From assembly GCA_965153455.1 (NCBI GenBank), contig OZ234496.1:3348001-3412000 (forward strand): a stretch of 64,000 nucleotides of DNA. Reading direction: 5' to 3'. Below are positions 1-10,800 of the stretch, one piece after another. The translations under genes and the position numbers were made by a program. Source of the stretch: Sphagnum compactum (Eukaryota > Bryophyta > Sphagnopsida > Sphagnales). The notes beneath the pieces are model-generated. The model had not been told where the DNA came from. It made no database searches and saw only the letters and a list, made by a program, of their open reading frames with translations. Position 1 is the stretch's first letter. Each line of letters starts with the position of its first letter.

Positions 1-330
1 CATGCAGATTTCTGAGAGTTGCTAGGGAAGAAGAAGGACCTTCTTGTCTGCAAGCGTAGAAGATGAGAGGGCAATTGTTGTAGGCTTCATTGTTGTTCTC
101 AATGCAAGAGCTTCATTCATTTATTACTTGTGTTTTAATGCTTGGTTTTGCTGAAACCAGGATGCCTGTCACTGGCTTTCCATTATTAGGTTGTTGCTGC
201 GATCACAGTTATACAGTGCCCTGGACCTACCATCTCCGACAGAGGAGAAGATCTTCCACATATAAATCAATCATAGGTATACATGAAACCCCAGAAATTT
301 GGACAAACAAAAAACCACTGCCCACAGAGC
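1..330. other. spacer, no gene seen
   Basis: No coding region or repeat that I can support. Short open frames here lack family resemblance. Confidence 0.5.
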
Positions 331-590
331 ACAAATTGCGAAGAAGAACCGTTCTTTGGCAAATGCTTGTCATTATTTGTATTGACTAGTGTGGCATGTG
401 TTGTTGGTGCAAGTGCGATTGTGTAATTGCTACAAGTGCGAATGATACTTTGACAATAGCACAAATTGCGAAGAAGTATCGTTCTTCGGCAAATGCTTGT
501 CATTATTTGTATTGACTAGTGTGGCATGTGTTGTTGGCGCAAGTGTGATTGTGTAATTGCTACAAGTGCGAATGATACTTTGACAATATT
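331..590. repeat. tandem duplication, 130-bp unit, two copies
   Basis: The block starting acaaattgcgaagaag at 331 recurs at 461 and runs to about 590 with only a few substitutions. The two units are adjacent and in direct orientation, and the high identity suggests a fairly recent event. No coding content is apparent. Confidence 0.9.
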
Positions 591-2309
591 ACTTGCTCTA
601 CATGTGTACATGACTACGCACTTGCTCCAATTGAAAATAGGTGTTAAAACGCAATTTTTTTAAAGTTTTGAATGTAGAGAGGTTCTCGATAGTCATTTGT
701 CTATTAAAATAAGAAGTCTTGAAAACTCACTTCGCAAAGGAGATGTTCTCCTTGCTTACTGAACATATTTGTTACAAACCACAAAGAGTTACTTAGTTTG
801 GTAACTTTGGCGTGAAGTTTTGAGGCTTCTTGACGTTGTTTTTTGTTTTTTCAAAAAAGTTTGCAATTCTTATTTTCTGAATACTTTAGGTTTAGGTAAC
901 CCTTTTGATTATAACACTAATTTTTAATATACATTTCACTTGAGATTTGTTTTGAATGGGTTTTACAATAGCACTCAAAGAATAAATCCTTGTTGTGAAA
1001 AAATATTTAAAATTAAATTTGTTCAATGAAAAAATGACTCAAAATTCAATATTTCCCACAACTTAAGTCTAAAATTTAAAAAGAATCACTTGCATTAAAT
1101 CTTACTTGTTGAAGGCAATTCCAACAATATAAAAAATAGACCCAATTTCTTAGATATATTTAGTTTTAAATTTTATTAAATTTTATTTCACAATATTTAT
1201 TTAATATTCAATAACTCTTGCCCCATAAGTTTAAACATTGTCAAACCACCTTGGCTTTCAAAGAGTACCAAGAACATAATAGGGGCACTGTGGTTTGGGA
1301 GATTTCAACATGACAAACAAAACAAACAAACTACATTCCATAATATATATACTAGTGTAGTGTGGCTTGTGCCATTGGCCCAAGAGTGAACTTATTATTA
1401 TTATTATTATTATTGATTTTGTTGAAGTTTTTATTAAAGTCCCAATGACAAAGATGTGGCATGTTAATGTCAAAATTAAAAAACCATTAGCCCAAGTGTG
1501 AACAAAACCCAATTGTGAACAACCTATGTTAACTTTTAAATTTATTAGTAGTGACAAAAGTTACTCAAAGTTTCACGTCTCTCAATTTTTCTTCTCAAAA
1601 ATCAACTGCTCGCAACGTCAAAAGTTTTACAAAATTTTGTTTGACATTACTATTGACGACTTCTTGTCCTTAAAGCTTGGGTGACGTAGTGTGCCTAAGT
1701 CTACGTACAAAATTTCTTTGACAATTTTTTTTCCTCACCTCAACTGTAGGATTTTCAAGAATTTTATATTAAATATTTTATTGCCTAAGTGAAAAGAAAA
1801 AATCAAAATTAAATAAACATTAGTCAAGAAGAATGCTGGAATGATAATAGGTACTATGGTAACTAAAACTACATATGTCTTAATCCTGCTCACAAATGTT
1901 TTCATTTTGATTGTTTAGCAAATTGTCAAACTACATAGAATACATACATCATTGGCTTGAGGGAAAATGGTAAGGGGATGTTCAATTTTTCTTTTCATCA
2001 TGTTGTAGGTTAAATTACCCATTTTGACCCATTTTCTTCCCATTAGCTTGAGGGAAAGGGTAAGAGCATGTTTGGGGTTTTGCTTTAAATTGTTTTTTTG
2101 AAACACCCAACAAAAAGGAAAAAAGAAGAAGAACAAACAAAGAAAGAAAGACAAGTTTGATTGATTGTGACAAAAGAGGTTTGGGTTTTGCTTTTAAAGA
2201 CTCTTTATGGTTAGTACAACACAATGTGTTTTTTTAATGTTAGCTTAAGCTAGAGTGATGGCTTGAAACCAAAACTTTGGATGAGTTAGTTGTTCAGGCT
2301 TTTAAAAAT
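591..2309. other. AT-rich spacer
   Basis: No gene is supportable. A short (TTA)n microsatellite lies at about 1391-1413. The open frames on both strands are short, low-complexity and lack recognisable motifs. Confidence 0.5.
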
Positions 2310-2530
2310 AGGATGAAATTGAGTTTGGATCTTGTAACATGCACCACATTCATTCATTCGCGAGAGCAAGCAGCTCTAAAGAGATATGATTGGGCTTTGA
2401 TTGGTCGGGATGAATTGAGGCTTTAACTAGGATGAAATTGAGTTTCAACCTTACAACAAGAAGTCCCACATTCATATAAAAAGGGGTAGTAAAGAAACAT
2501 GATTGGGTTTGATTGGCCCATGTACTAGCA
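2310..2530. repeat. diverged tandem duplication, ~119-bp period
   Basis: aggatgaaattgagttt occurs at 2310 and again at 2429. Both are followed by a related string (cttgtaaca or cttacaaca, then a cacattcat motif and a tgattggg motif), so this is an imperfect two-copy direct repeat. Confidence 0.6.
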
Positions 2531-2741
2531 TTGAGCCTAACCCTCACACTATCAAGTATTTCATCCTTATGGGTGGGATGAGAAAAGAACCAACCCAAAA
2601 AAAGATGAAATACTTGAAAGAATATGCACCTCGCTCACTATTTTAGATGTGCTAGAAACTAGTGTTATATTCAAACCTTTAGTCCTGGTTCTAACTTTAT
2701 TTTTTTTCATTCATTTTGGATGGAACTTCCAGTCCAGTTTT

Positions 2742-2878
2742 AGGTCCAATTTTAGATCTATTCTTTGAATTTTAAAAACCTTTAATTCCATTCATTTTCA
2801 CCCTATCTTAGGTCCGATCTTAGATGGGTTCTTTGAATTTCTAAAACCTTAAATTCCGGTCATTTTCACCAGGATCAC
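2742..2878. repeat. tandem duplication, 68-bp period
   Basis: Two adjacent imperfect copies begin with aggtcc at 2742 and 2810. Each contains an attctttgaatt- or gttctttgaatt-like core and ends in cattttcacc. Confidence 0.75.
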
Positions 2879-3547
2879 ATCCCATCCCAGGTGCACGTGA
2901 TCCTGCTCTTACTCCATTCATGTCTATATTATCTTACCATAGGGTCAGTTTCATCATTAAATAATCCTCAAAATAGGGAAATGAAATCTTGTGAGAATAT
3001 GAAGTTAATATGTTCAAAATAATCATAATTATCAATCGTTATATCTCTGAATAATTTCATTACTCATATCACAATATCGTAATAGATGATGGAAAAAATA
3101 ATAATTTCAAAATTTAAAAACGAATTCATTTTTTGAAAAAAATTAAATTATTTGTTTTGTCAATGTAAAAACTGACCCTGAGCTACAATATATTTGTCGT
3201 GATGTGTAGCGTCATGTATGAGGCCATGCATACGGGCATGACATATTATGAAAGATCATATATCAACAGCCTTCCAAGGAAGAAGAAAGCCCAATTCCAA
3301 ACAGATAAGTAGAATGAGGGCAAAAACTGAGGAGGACAAACACTTCATTGTGATCTGTAATAGTCGGATAGGAGGTTGATGCAAAGAAAAGTAGAGCTAG
3401 CTCATATAGTAAGTACCTTATAACCAACTATACATGATGACAAAGTGTAAGGTAAAGTCCAAGGCTTTTACTGGAATAAGGGCTCGCGCAAGGTGGAACC
3501 AACAAGCATGGGCCCAAACATGAAAGAGCCCATGGCCTTGGGTTGCA

Positions 3548-3665
3548 CTGAGCATAAGTGTTATTGTGGTTATATGCTCAGTGAAACCCAATTTTGCCAT
3601 GATACCAAGTTTTACTGGGTCTTATGTTATCATGGTTTTATGCTCAGTAGAACTTGGTATCATGG
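3548..3665. repeat. foldback cluster of nested inverted repeats
   Basis: Perfect 15-bp arms ccatgataccaagtt (3597-3611) and aacttggtatcatgg (3651-3665) enclose 39 bp. Just upstream, cactgagcata (about 3548) and tatgctcagtg (about 3573) form a second inverted pair. The segment also shows a direct repeat of about 68 bp around the tatgctcagt motif. It could be a small MITE remnant or a product of tandem duplication; no target duplication was identified. Confidence 0.7.
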
Positions 3666-3787
3666 GGAAAAAATTGACAAAAAAGGGGGGTGCAGTTTAA
3701 AACGGAGGAAAAAAATATGCTTGATAAAATATGCCATTCAATTACACTAAAAAAATTTAGAGTAGGTCTTTACAATTTAGTGACAAT

Positions 3788-3930
3788 GATAAGGACAATG
3801 TACGAATAAATAAATAATTGTGATGAAAAAGGATAAGCAAATGAGAGTGAGAGAAAATGATAAGGACAATGTATGAGTAAATAAATAATTGTGATGAAAA
3901 AGGATAAGGAAATGAGAATGAGAGAGAAAA
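3788..3930. repeat. tandem duplication, 71-bp unit
   Basis: gataaggacaatgta begins at 3788 and again at 3859. Both copies continue through a taaataaataattgtgatg core with high identity. Confidence 0.88.
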
Positions 3931-4110
3931 TGAGAGCATCTATGCGAAGGACTTCTGTAATATCTTTATCATTCTCGCATTTTCTTAATGAATATGTTTT
4001 TTTTCATTTTTTCACTTCAGCAAAAAAATAAAAAAAAGAACCAAAATAATATATGGAAATTCTTACAGTTGAGGTGGGGAAAAAAAGGCTAAGTAATTGT
4101 GCATTACTTG

Positions 4111-4488
4111 GAGCATCTCTAGGGGTACTAATCCGTGACCCTGAAAAAGTATTTTTTTATCCAAGTTTTAGTTAATTACTTTTTTCGAATCAAAACCCAT
4201 AGAACTGAAATTGGGACTGTAAATAGGTGGGAGACTACTAATAGCAACCCAGCTGGACCAATCAAACTACCTAACCAGGAAGAAGTGGGTATCAGTCAAT
4301 AAATACGATTTGACTGTGTTTATTAACTGATAGTCAAATAAACACAGTCAAATCGTAGGCTCTGAAAGCTGTGAATTTGTTGCCAGGGGGTCACAACAGC
4401 CTTCCAGCGAATCCACTAGATTTGGCTGCTACACCTCATCCGAGAGTTTCAGTGCAGGGTCACATACTGAGCATTGGTGGAGATGCTC
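4111..4488. mobile_element. MITE candidate with ~34-bp imperfect terminal inverted repeats
   Basis: The left end begins gagcatctc at 4111 and the right end finishes gagatgctc at 4488, a perfect 9-bp inverted pair. At almost the same offset inside each end lies a second perfect 9-bp inverted pair, gtgaccctg (4135-4143) and cagggtcac (4455-4463), so the terminal repeats extend about 34 bp with mismatches. The element is 378 bp with no coding capacity. Flanks ttg and tta would fit a decayed 3-bp Tourist/PIF-type target duplication, but this is weak. Confidence 0.62.
4304..4357. repeat. perfect 21-bp inverted repeat hairpin inside the MITE
   Basis: The arms at 4304-4324 and 4337-4357 are perfect reverse complements (21 nt each) separated by a 12-nt loop. 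Transcribed from either strand this would form an uninterrupted 21-bp stem. It sits within the larger inverted-repeat element and is not needed for its termini. Confidence 0.9.
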
Positions 4489-6780
4489 TTAGGCACACAA
4501 TACTACCAAGCTTTAGGGCTAGCGGTCAGTAATTATGTCAAAACAAATTTCTAGAACTTGTTGAAAAACTTGTTGGAGCAAAAGTTATTACAGTTGTATA
4601 CAATTACTGTAGTAGTACATGAACAGCTTTGGCACTTATTTCAAATTATTTCTCAAATGTTTGGAAAATTGTCAACCTACATACATATATATATATATAT
4701 ATAGTGTTGAAAATTTTAGAAAGATGAGGCAAAACAAAAGTCTTGTGCTCTTCAGTGCGGGTCCAAGGCACGTCCACCAGAAGTGATTTCTCTATTGGAT
4801 TTGAACTCACTCTAGGCCAAACACGTTAATTTTGTTAACAATATTTTATATTCCTAACCAGTGGTGTTGCGGCACTGGCTAGTGTCCCAACAAGAACCGA
4901 TTTTTAGCATTAGATGACCATAGGTTTTTAGAACTTGTCTAAATATTTTTTTAAAAAAAAATTGGCATGCAATATGTGATTAAAAAGTAAAAATCAAGTT
5001 TTTTTTCCCCCCATAAATTTGATGATTTAAAAAATAAAATAAAATTCCCAGAGCAAGGGAATGTTGAGACCAAAATATTCCCTTTAGGTTATTATTTTTT
5101 CTCATTTTGGCGAAATTTTGTACCAAGAAAGAAACAGTGTTCCTGAGATGCTGAAAACTTCAGAATTCAAAAACCTATGTGCTTAAAAAGCTAAAATTCT
5201 GAAAATATATAAATTATTCAGTGGTTAATTGCAGAATCCGATCAGATCGAGGGCTATGGTAATGGCCACGAAATAGCTATAGCTACTATAGCAATTCCAT
5301 GTCAATCCAATAGCCAATAATAATAATGCTTTGTTTCCTTCAATATTGTGATGTAGCCAAAGTGATGGTTTGTAGACAAGAAGAAGATATAGCCAAAAAT
5401 TCAGCTATAAACCCAGATATTTAAAGTTTTAAAATTTTTTAAGCATCCTTCCTTCTATGTTTGCAGACTAGATATCTTCTACAACATACCATAAAAAGTC
5501 CAGCAATTTTTTAATTTTTTTTCTTTCAAAATCTTTGGGCCATTTCTTTCATTTAAATTTTAAAAAAATAAATAAAATCCTTTGAATAGGTCCAAAATTA
5601 GGGTCGGCAATGATGTCAAATGGGTCCTTCTCTTAGGACAAAATTCTAAACCCTAAGTTGGATGGTTTGCAGAAACATGCAAGAAAAAAAAGGAAAGCAC
5701 TAATTTCTCATCCACGAGTTTTGGCTAGTGAGTCTTATATCAACAATGACAGCCAACACCAAAGAAGAAATGTATCCAAGCTCCAAACTCTATTGTAAAG
5801 TTGATGGTCAATGGAAGGAAGGCAGATTTTTTTTTGTTTTTTGTCCAACTTGTGACAATTTTCTATTTCTTGAAACATGGCAAGCCCATGACCAATTTTG
5901 AACATATGAGAAATCTTTTTGACTTCTTGAAAGTATACACCATATGCCCAAGAAACACTGGACAAATTCAACTTAGCTGAGGTATGGCTCTTGCCATGCA
6001 TAATGTTATTTTAAAACACATTATGTTAGACTAACAACATAAGAGGCTTTCTTTCTTTTTTCAGCTTGCTTCACTAGTGCCAACCCTCGAGGTAATATGA
6101 CCTACAATCATCACTTTCATGATTTGGGACTTGCACTAGTTTTGTTGTTATCAGGTTTCAAAAATACATTTAGACAATCATGTCAAACATTGGGTTTTTG
6201 TTTCAATTGAATACACAATGAGTCTGTCTGAAGATCCCTTTGAAAAAATGTACATATTCTTGATTGTGGAGTTTGGATAGTGGTATAATAACATCGATAG
6301 TTTGTAGTTCCTATCTCTTTGCATTTAGCTTGACGCTTTTTTGATCAAGCTAAACGTCAACTGTGGGTTTGAGTACAAAAAGGGCTATCTATCTTTTGGA
6401 CTAAATGGATTGAGTTGTGGGTTTAGTATTGCTTATTTTGACAAAATTAGTGAAGAAATGTTTTGTGAAAAAATCAAACTCTATTGTCAAATCGTTTACA
6501 AATATAGTCCAAGTTCACCAAATTGCTATAGCTCTCAAGTTTCCTTCGCAATCATGCATTTACTTTCTAACAAGTTCATGTCGCCATGAATTAAAGTTTT
6601 TTCAAACTAATGTTTTTTTGGTTTAATTTTTTCTGATATTTCCAAAAAAAATTAATTACTGCCAAACCTGAAAAAGTACTCTGGTGATAACTTAAGCATA
6701 ATAATATTAATATTAATATTAATAGAGACTTAGTACCTAGTTTGTTCTTCATGAAAGGAAGCCACAACCACTCCTGACAA
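4489..6780. other. AT-rich spacer upstream of the transporter
   Basis: No gene is supportable. A (TA)n run lies at about 4683-4702 and an (AAT/ATT)n run at about 6700-6724. Open frames around 5735-6590 have no recognisable family signature. Confidence 0.5.
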
Positions 6781-7853
6781 AAGTAATATAGTGCTCTCTC
6801 TCCATTGCCATCACCTTTTCTTTGTGAGGCACTGGACTCTGGAGCCTCTTTGCTCCTCCCCCTCTGCTCTCCTCCTAAAAACACACACACACGCACACAC
6901 ACACATTTTCTCATTTTCTTTCTTTTCTTTTTCATGTGCATCTCTTGCTATAGACATTACAAGATTCCTCCCTCATCTGCCTCTAGGCAGGCAGGTAGTT
7001 TCATGACTGACATGCATTTCCCATTTCCAGATTCTTCAGCTCACTAGGTACCTTTGCTCTTTGTAGCTCAACTTCAAAATTGTTGTAGTTGTTATTGGTT
7101 TTGTTTTGTTTTGTTTTTGGGATTGTGGATTTTATGGAGAGAGTTGGAAGATCATTGCAAGTTAAGATTTGGGTTGTGTTTTTTTTTTGTGGTGGTGGTG
7201 GTGGTGATGGGTGAAGAAATGGGTTGTTGATTTGATGGTGTTTTTGGTAGGTAGAGAGAGTCTTGTGAGTTTGCTCTTCAGTCAGTCTGTTTTTCTCCCT
7301 ACTTGTTTTAGCTCCTCCCCTTTTCTCAGTTTCTTTCAGCTGCATGCTTAGCTGCAGTCTTGCCCAATTCCTGTTTGTTTGAGAGCTTGCAGAATCTGCG
7401 CAAAAAACTCTGTGTGATTTTTGAGCCTTTTTTTTTGCCGAGGACAAGTTCCTGTGTTCTGGTTGTCGAGGGAGTCTCTTGGAGGTCAGGTGTGAGTGTG
7501 TGTTTTGCTCTGATTTGCAGGAATTTCCTGGGCTTGTCTGGTGCAGAGGAAAAGGATTTTTTAGAGAAAGAGGAAGGAGAATAACAGCAGCAACAGTTGC
7601 AGGAGGAGGAGCAGCAGCAGCAGCAGCAGGCGGTTTTGGAAATTTGCTGATCAGTTTCTGGAGGTTTATCCCGGAGCTTGCATCCAAAGTCTTGGCCTGT
7701 GCGGAGCGCAAAAAGAAGGAGAGAAGAAAATTACGAAAGCGCGAAGGATTTGGGAAGCGGTAGATGGTGCTCGGAGGACAGTAGCTTGAAGGAAACATGA
7801 CTGGTGTGGTGTTGTGAAGAAGAAGAAGAAGAAGACGAGGCGCAGCAGCAGCA
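6781..7853 (+). promoter_or_regulatory. probable promoter and 5' leader of the PDR transporter
   Basis: Base composition shifts from AT-rich spacer to CT- and GA-rich sequence typical of plant leaders. It contains a (CA)n run near 6878-6903, a GCAGCA run near 7606-7630 and a GAAGAA run near 7815-7835. The transcription start and any leader intron cannot be fixed. No TATA box could be assigned with confidence. Confidence 0.4.
7764..7817 (+). promoter_or_regulatory. two short upstream ORFs ahead of the transporter start
   Basis: ATG at 7764 opens a six-codon frame ending in TAG (7764-7784). A second ATG at 7797 opens a six-codon frame ending in TGA (7797-7817). Both terminate before the main ATG at 7854. 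If the leader is transcribed through here, they would be expected to reduce or condition initiation on the main frame; this is inference. Confidence 0.45.
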
Positions 7854-10800
7854 ATGGCGTCTACGGGTCCGTTGGAGAGGATCGATCCGTGGGGAAGTCG
7901 AGCCAGCACGAGGAGGTCGTCAGCCTTGGGCTCCCGGAACTGGGGACTGGGTTCAGACAACGTGTTCGCCAGGAATTCCGCGCAGTCGACGAGAGAAGAC
8001 GGCGACGATGAGGAAGCGCTCATGTGGGCAGCGCTGGAGAAGCTCCCCACTTACGACCGCCTGCACACGGCTCTCATGCAGAAGGCGCTGGGCAGCAAAA
8101 TCGTGCACGAGGCAGTGGACGTGCGCACCTTTGGGTTCGAGGAGCGGCAGCAGATCATCGACAGACTTCTGCAAGTCACGGAAGAGGACAATGAGAGGTT
8201 CTTGCTGAAGCTCCGCAATAGAATCGACAGGTATCTAAGCACCTGCAAAAACTCTCTTGTTGTTCTTATTGTTCTTGTTATCGTTGTTCTCGTTCTTGTT
8301 CTGTTCTTTCACGTTCTGCATGTCCTTAACTTTTTCTGAGAAGCAATCAGTTCTCCAAAGTCTCGAAATTGCTGCTCCGGATGATGTTTTCATGTGGGGG
8401 AGTGAATGAGCGATTGAGAGTTTTCTGTGGAACAAGTGTTTAGTTCTGATGCAAATGATGAACTTGTGAATGGGGTTTTATTTTTTTGGTTGGGTTGTTT
8501 GATTTCAGTGGGAATTCATGAATGTTTCCTGTTGGGTTTGCTTTGCACATTTGGTATAGAGCTGATGACCATTGAGGCCAATTGTGGGTTTTGCTTTGCA
8601 GGGTTGGTATCCAGCTGCCAACCATTGAGGCTAATTGTGAGGTCGGTCATGTCAGGTTTTGCCTTGTAGGGTCAGTATCCAGCTGCCAACCATTGAGGCT
8701 AAATTCATGTGGAGTGTGTGATTTGTTGGGTTCTGCTTTGCAGAGTTAATATAGAGCTGCCAACGATTGAGGTTCGCTATGAAAGTCTTGAAATAGATGC
8801 TGACTGCTTTGTGGGTGGCCGAGCTTTACCAACACTCTTGAATTCTTTCCTCAACATTATGGGGGTATGAACTACATCCATTAAAATGGCAGAAATTTCA
8901 CTCTTTATGGATTAGTGCTGGTTTTTTTTTCTAGAAAAGTGTTATGACGGTGAATTCTAGATTTGCTGGATGGGAAATAGTTTTTGGTTTGAGAAATGTG
9001 TTGTTGATTTGCCTCTGAGAGGTGCATCTGATTTCTTCACGATGCTGAAATTTTTGCTTCAGATCTGTGTGTGTTTTCTTTCTTTTTTTGGGTTGGGAGT
9101 GGGATGCTAAGATTTGTGGCGATCTATGTCTGAAAATGCAGAGCGCTCTTGACTCTATTGGCCTGTCACCATCAAAGAAGACAAAACTCACAATTCTGCA
9201 CAGCATCAGCGGGATTATCAAACCTGCAAGGTGCTAAGAATTGTTCTTCTCAAGTGTTGCATTCTTTTTCTTTCAGGCTTGGTTAGTTCAGGATTACTGG
9301 TGCCTTTTTTTACCCCCCCCTCCTCCCTTCGATTGACCTTCATTGTTTCATGGTGTTTTTGTTCTCCTCTTTCTTTTCAGGATGACACTACTCCTGGGAC
9401 CACCAAGTGCTGGAAAAACAACTTTGCTCCTAGCACTGGCTGGAAAGCTTGATTCTGATTTGAAAGTAAGAACTTTTGGGGTTCCTTTGAACCAGACCAA
9501 AATGCCATTATTTTTGTAATAATCTTTGCAATGGGTCTTTTTCAGTAATTCAAAGTGAACTGGAGCCGAATTAGTTGGTGGTGTCGTGTTGGGTTTTTTT
9601 TGCCATGATGCAATCACAGTTAGAAACGTCAACATTAAAATGTGGTCATTATTGTAGGTGAAGGGGTCGGTTTCATATAATGGCTATAAATTGGAGGAGT
9701 TTGTCCCACAAAAGACATCTGTGTACATTAGCCAGAATGATCTTCATGTGGGTGAAATGACAGTGCGTGAGACACTTGATTTCTCAGCCCGTTGCCAAGG
9801 AATTGGCACCCGTTATGGTCAGTTGGAACTTCCCTGTGAACTTCCCCATTGAGAGTTATTTATCATTAAACTAGCACACAATTTCCTGTGTAAGATTTCT
9901 CAATGCACCATTTTCAATAACTCTTCAAGAATCCACATTGAAATAGACATTAACATATTCCATGGTTCCATGCGAACAGACATGCTCGTCGAACTTGCTA
10001 AGCGTGAAAGGGAGGCTGGGATTTTGCCAGAGAAAGACATTGATGTTTTTATGAAGGTGGGTTGATTGGGTTTGATTGATGAACTCTTCATGCTTCTAAT
10101 TTTTACATGTGCAATTGACATGAGTGAAATTGTGCATACAGGCAATATCTGTGGAAGGTCAAGAACAAAGTCTCATCACCGACTATGTAATGAAGGTGGG
10201 TGATGCTGATTTTGGGTTCAACAATGTGACGACAAACTGCATGATCTTCACCTACTTTTATATATATTTTTTGGAAATTGTGTAGCAGTTTTGCATGTTG
10301 TTGTTGTTGTTATTAGTCTTCTACGGTTTTTCAAGCTTTTCAGTTGTTGAAACAAGCAGCACCCTCACAAAACAATTTTTGTTTTTTGGGTGTGTGTCAA
10401 TGATTTGAAAGATCCTTGGACTTGATATCTGTGCAAATACGTTGGTGGGAGATAACATGCACAGAGGAATTTCAGGAGGCCAGAAAAAACGTGTCACCAC
10501 TGGTACAAGCTCACTGCTCTTAAGCTTGTAGTAAATAACCTATTCATCTGAGAAGTCTACAGTTCTTCCAGATGGAATAATATGAAATAATATATGTATA
10601 ATTAATATTATTCTATTTTTAAATATGATTTTTAAAATATTCATATTCATGGAATTAATTGGTTATATATATATATATAAAATCATTTGCTTTGGAGTGG
10701 TACTGAGTTTCAAGGTGGGTCAAAATGGAAATGTTTGTTGCAGGGGAGATGATAGTGGGACCGACAAAGGCATTGTTCATGGATGAAATTTCGACAGGCC

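Noticed and set aside
6591-6941. Minus-strand 116-residue frame over the transporter promoter
   Set aside because: Low-complexity reading of CT/CA-rich sequence, with no conserved motif.
7001-8050. Long minus-strand frame (349 residues) overlapping ABCG exon 1
   Set aside because: Antisense reading of the leader and the conserved first exon; composition is Ser/Pro/Lys-rich from repeats, and the plus strand clearly encodes the transporter.
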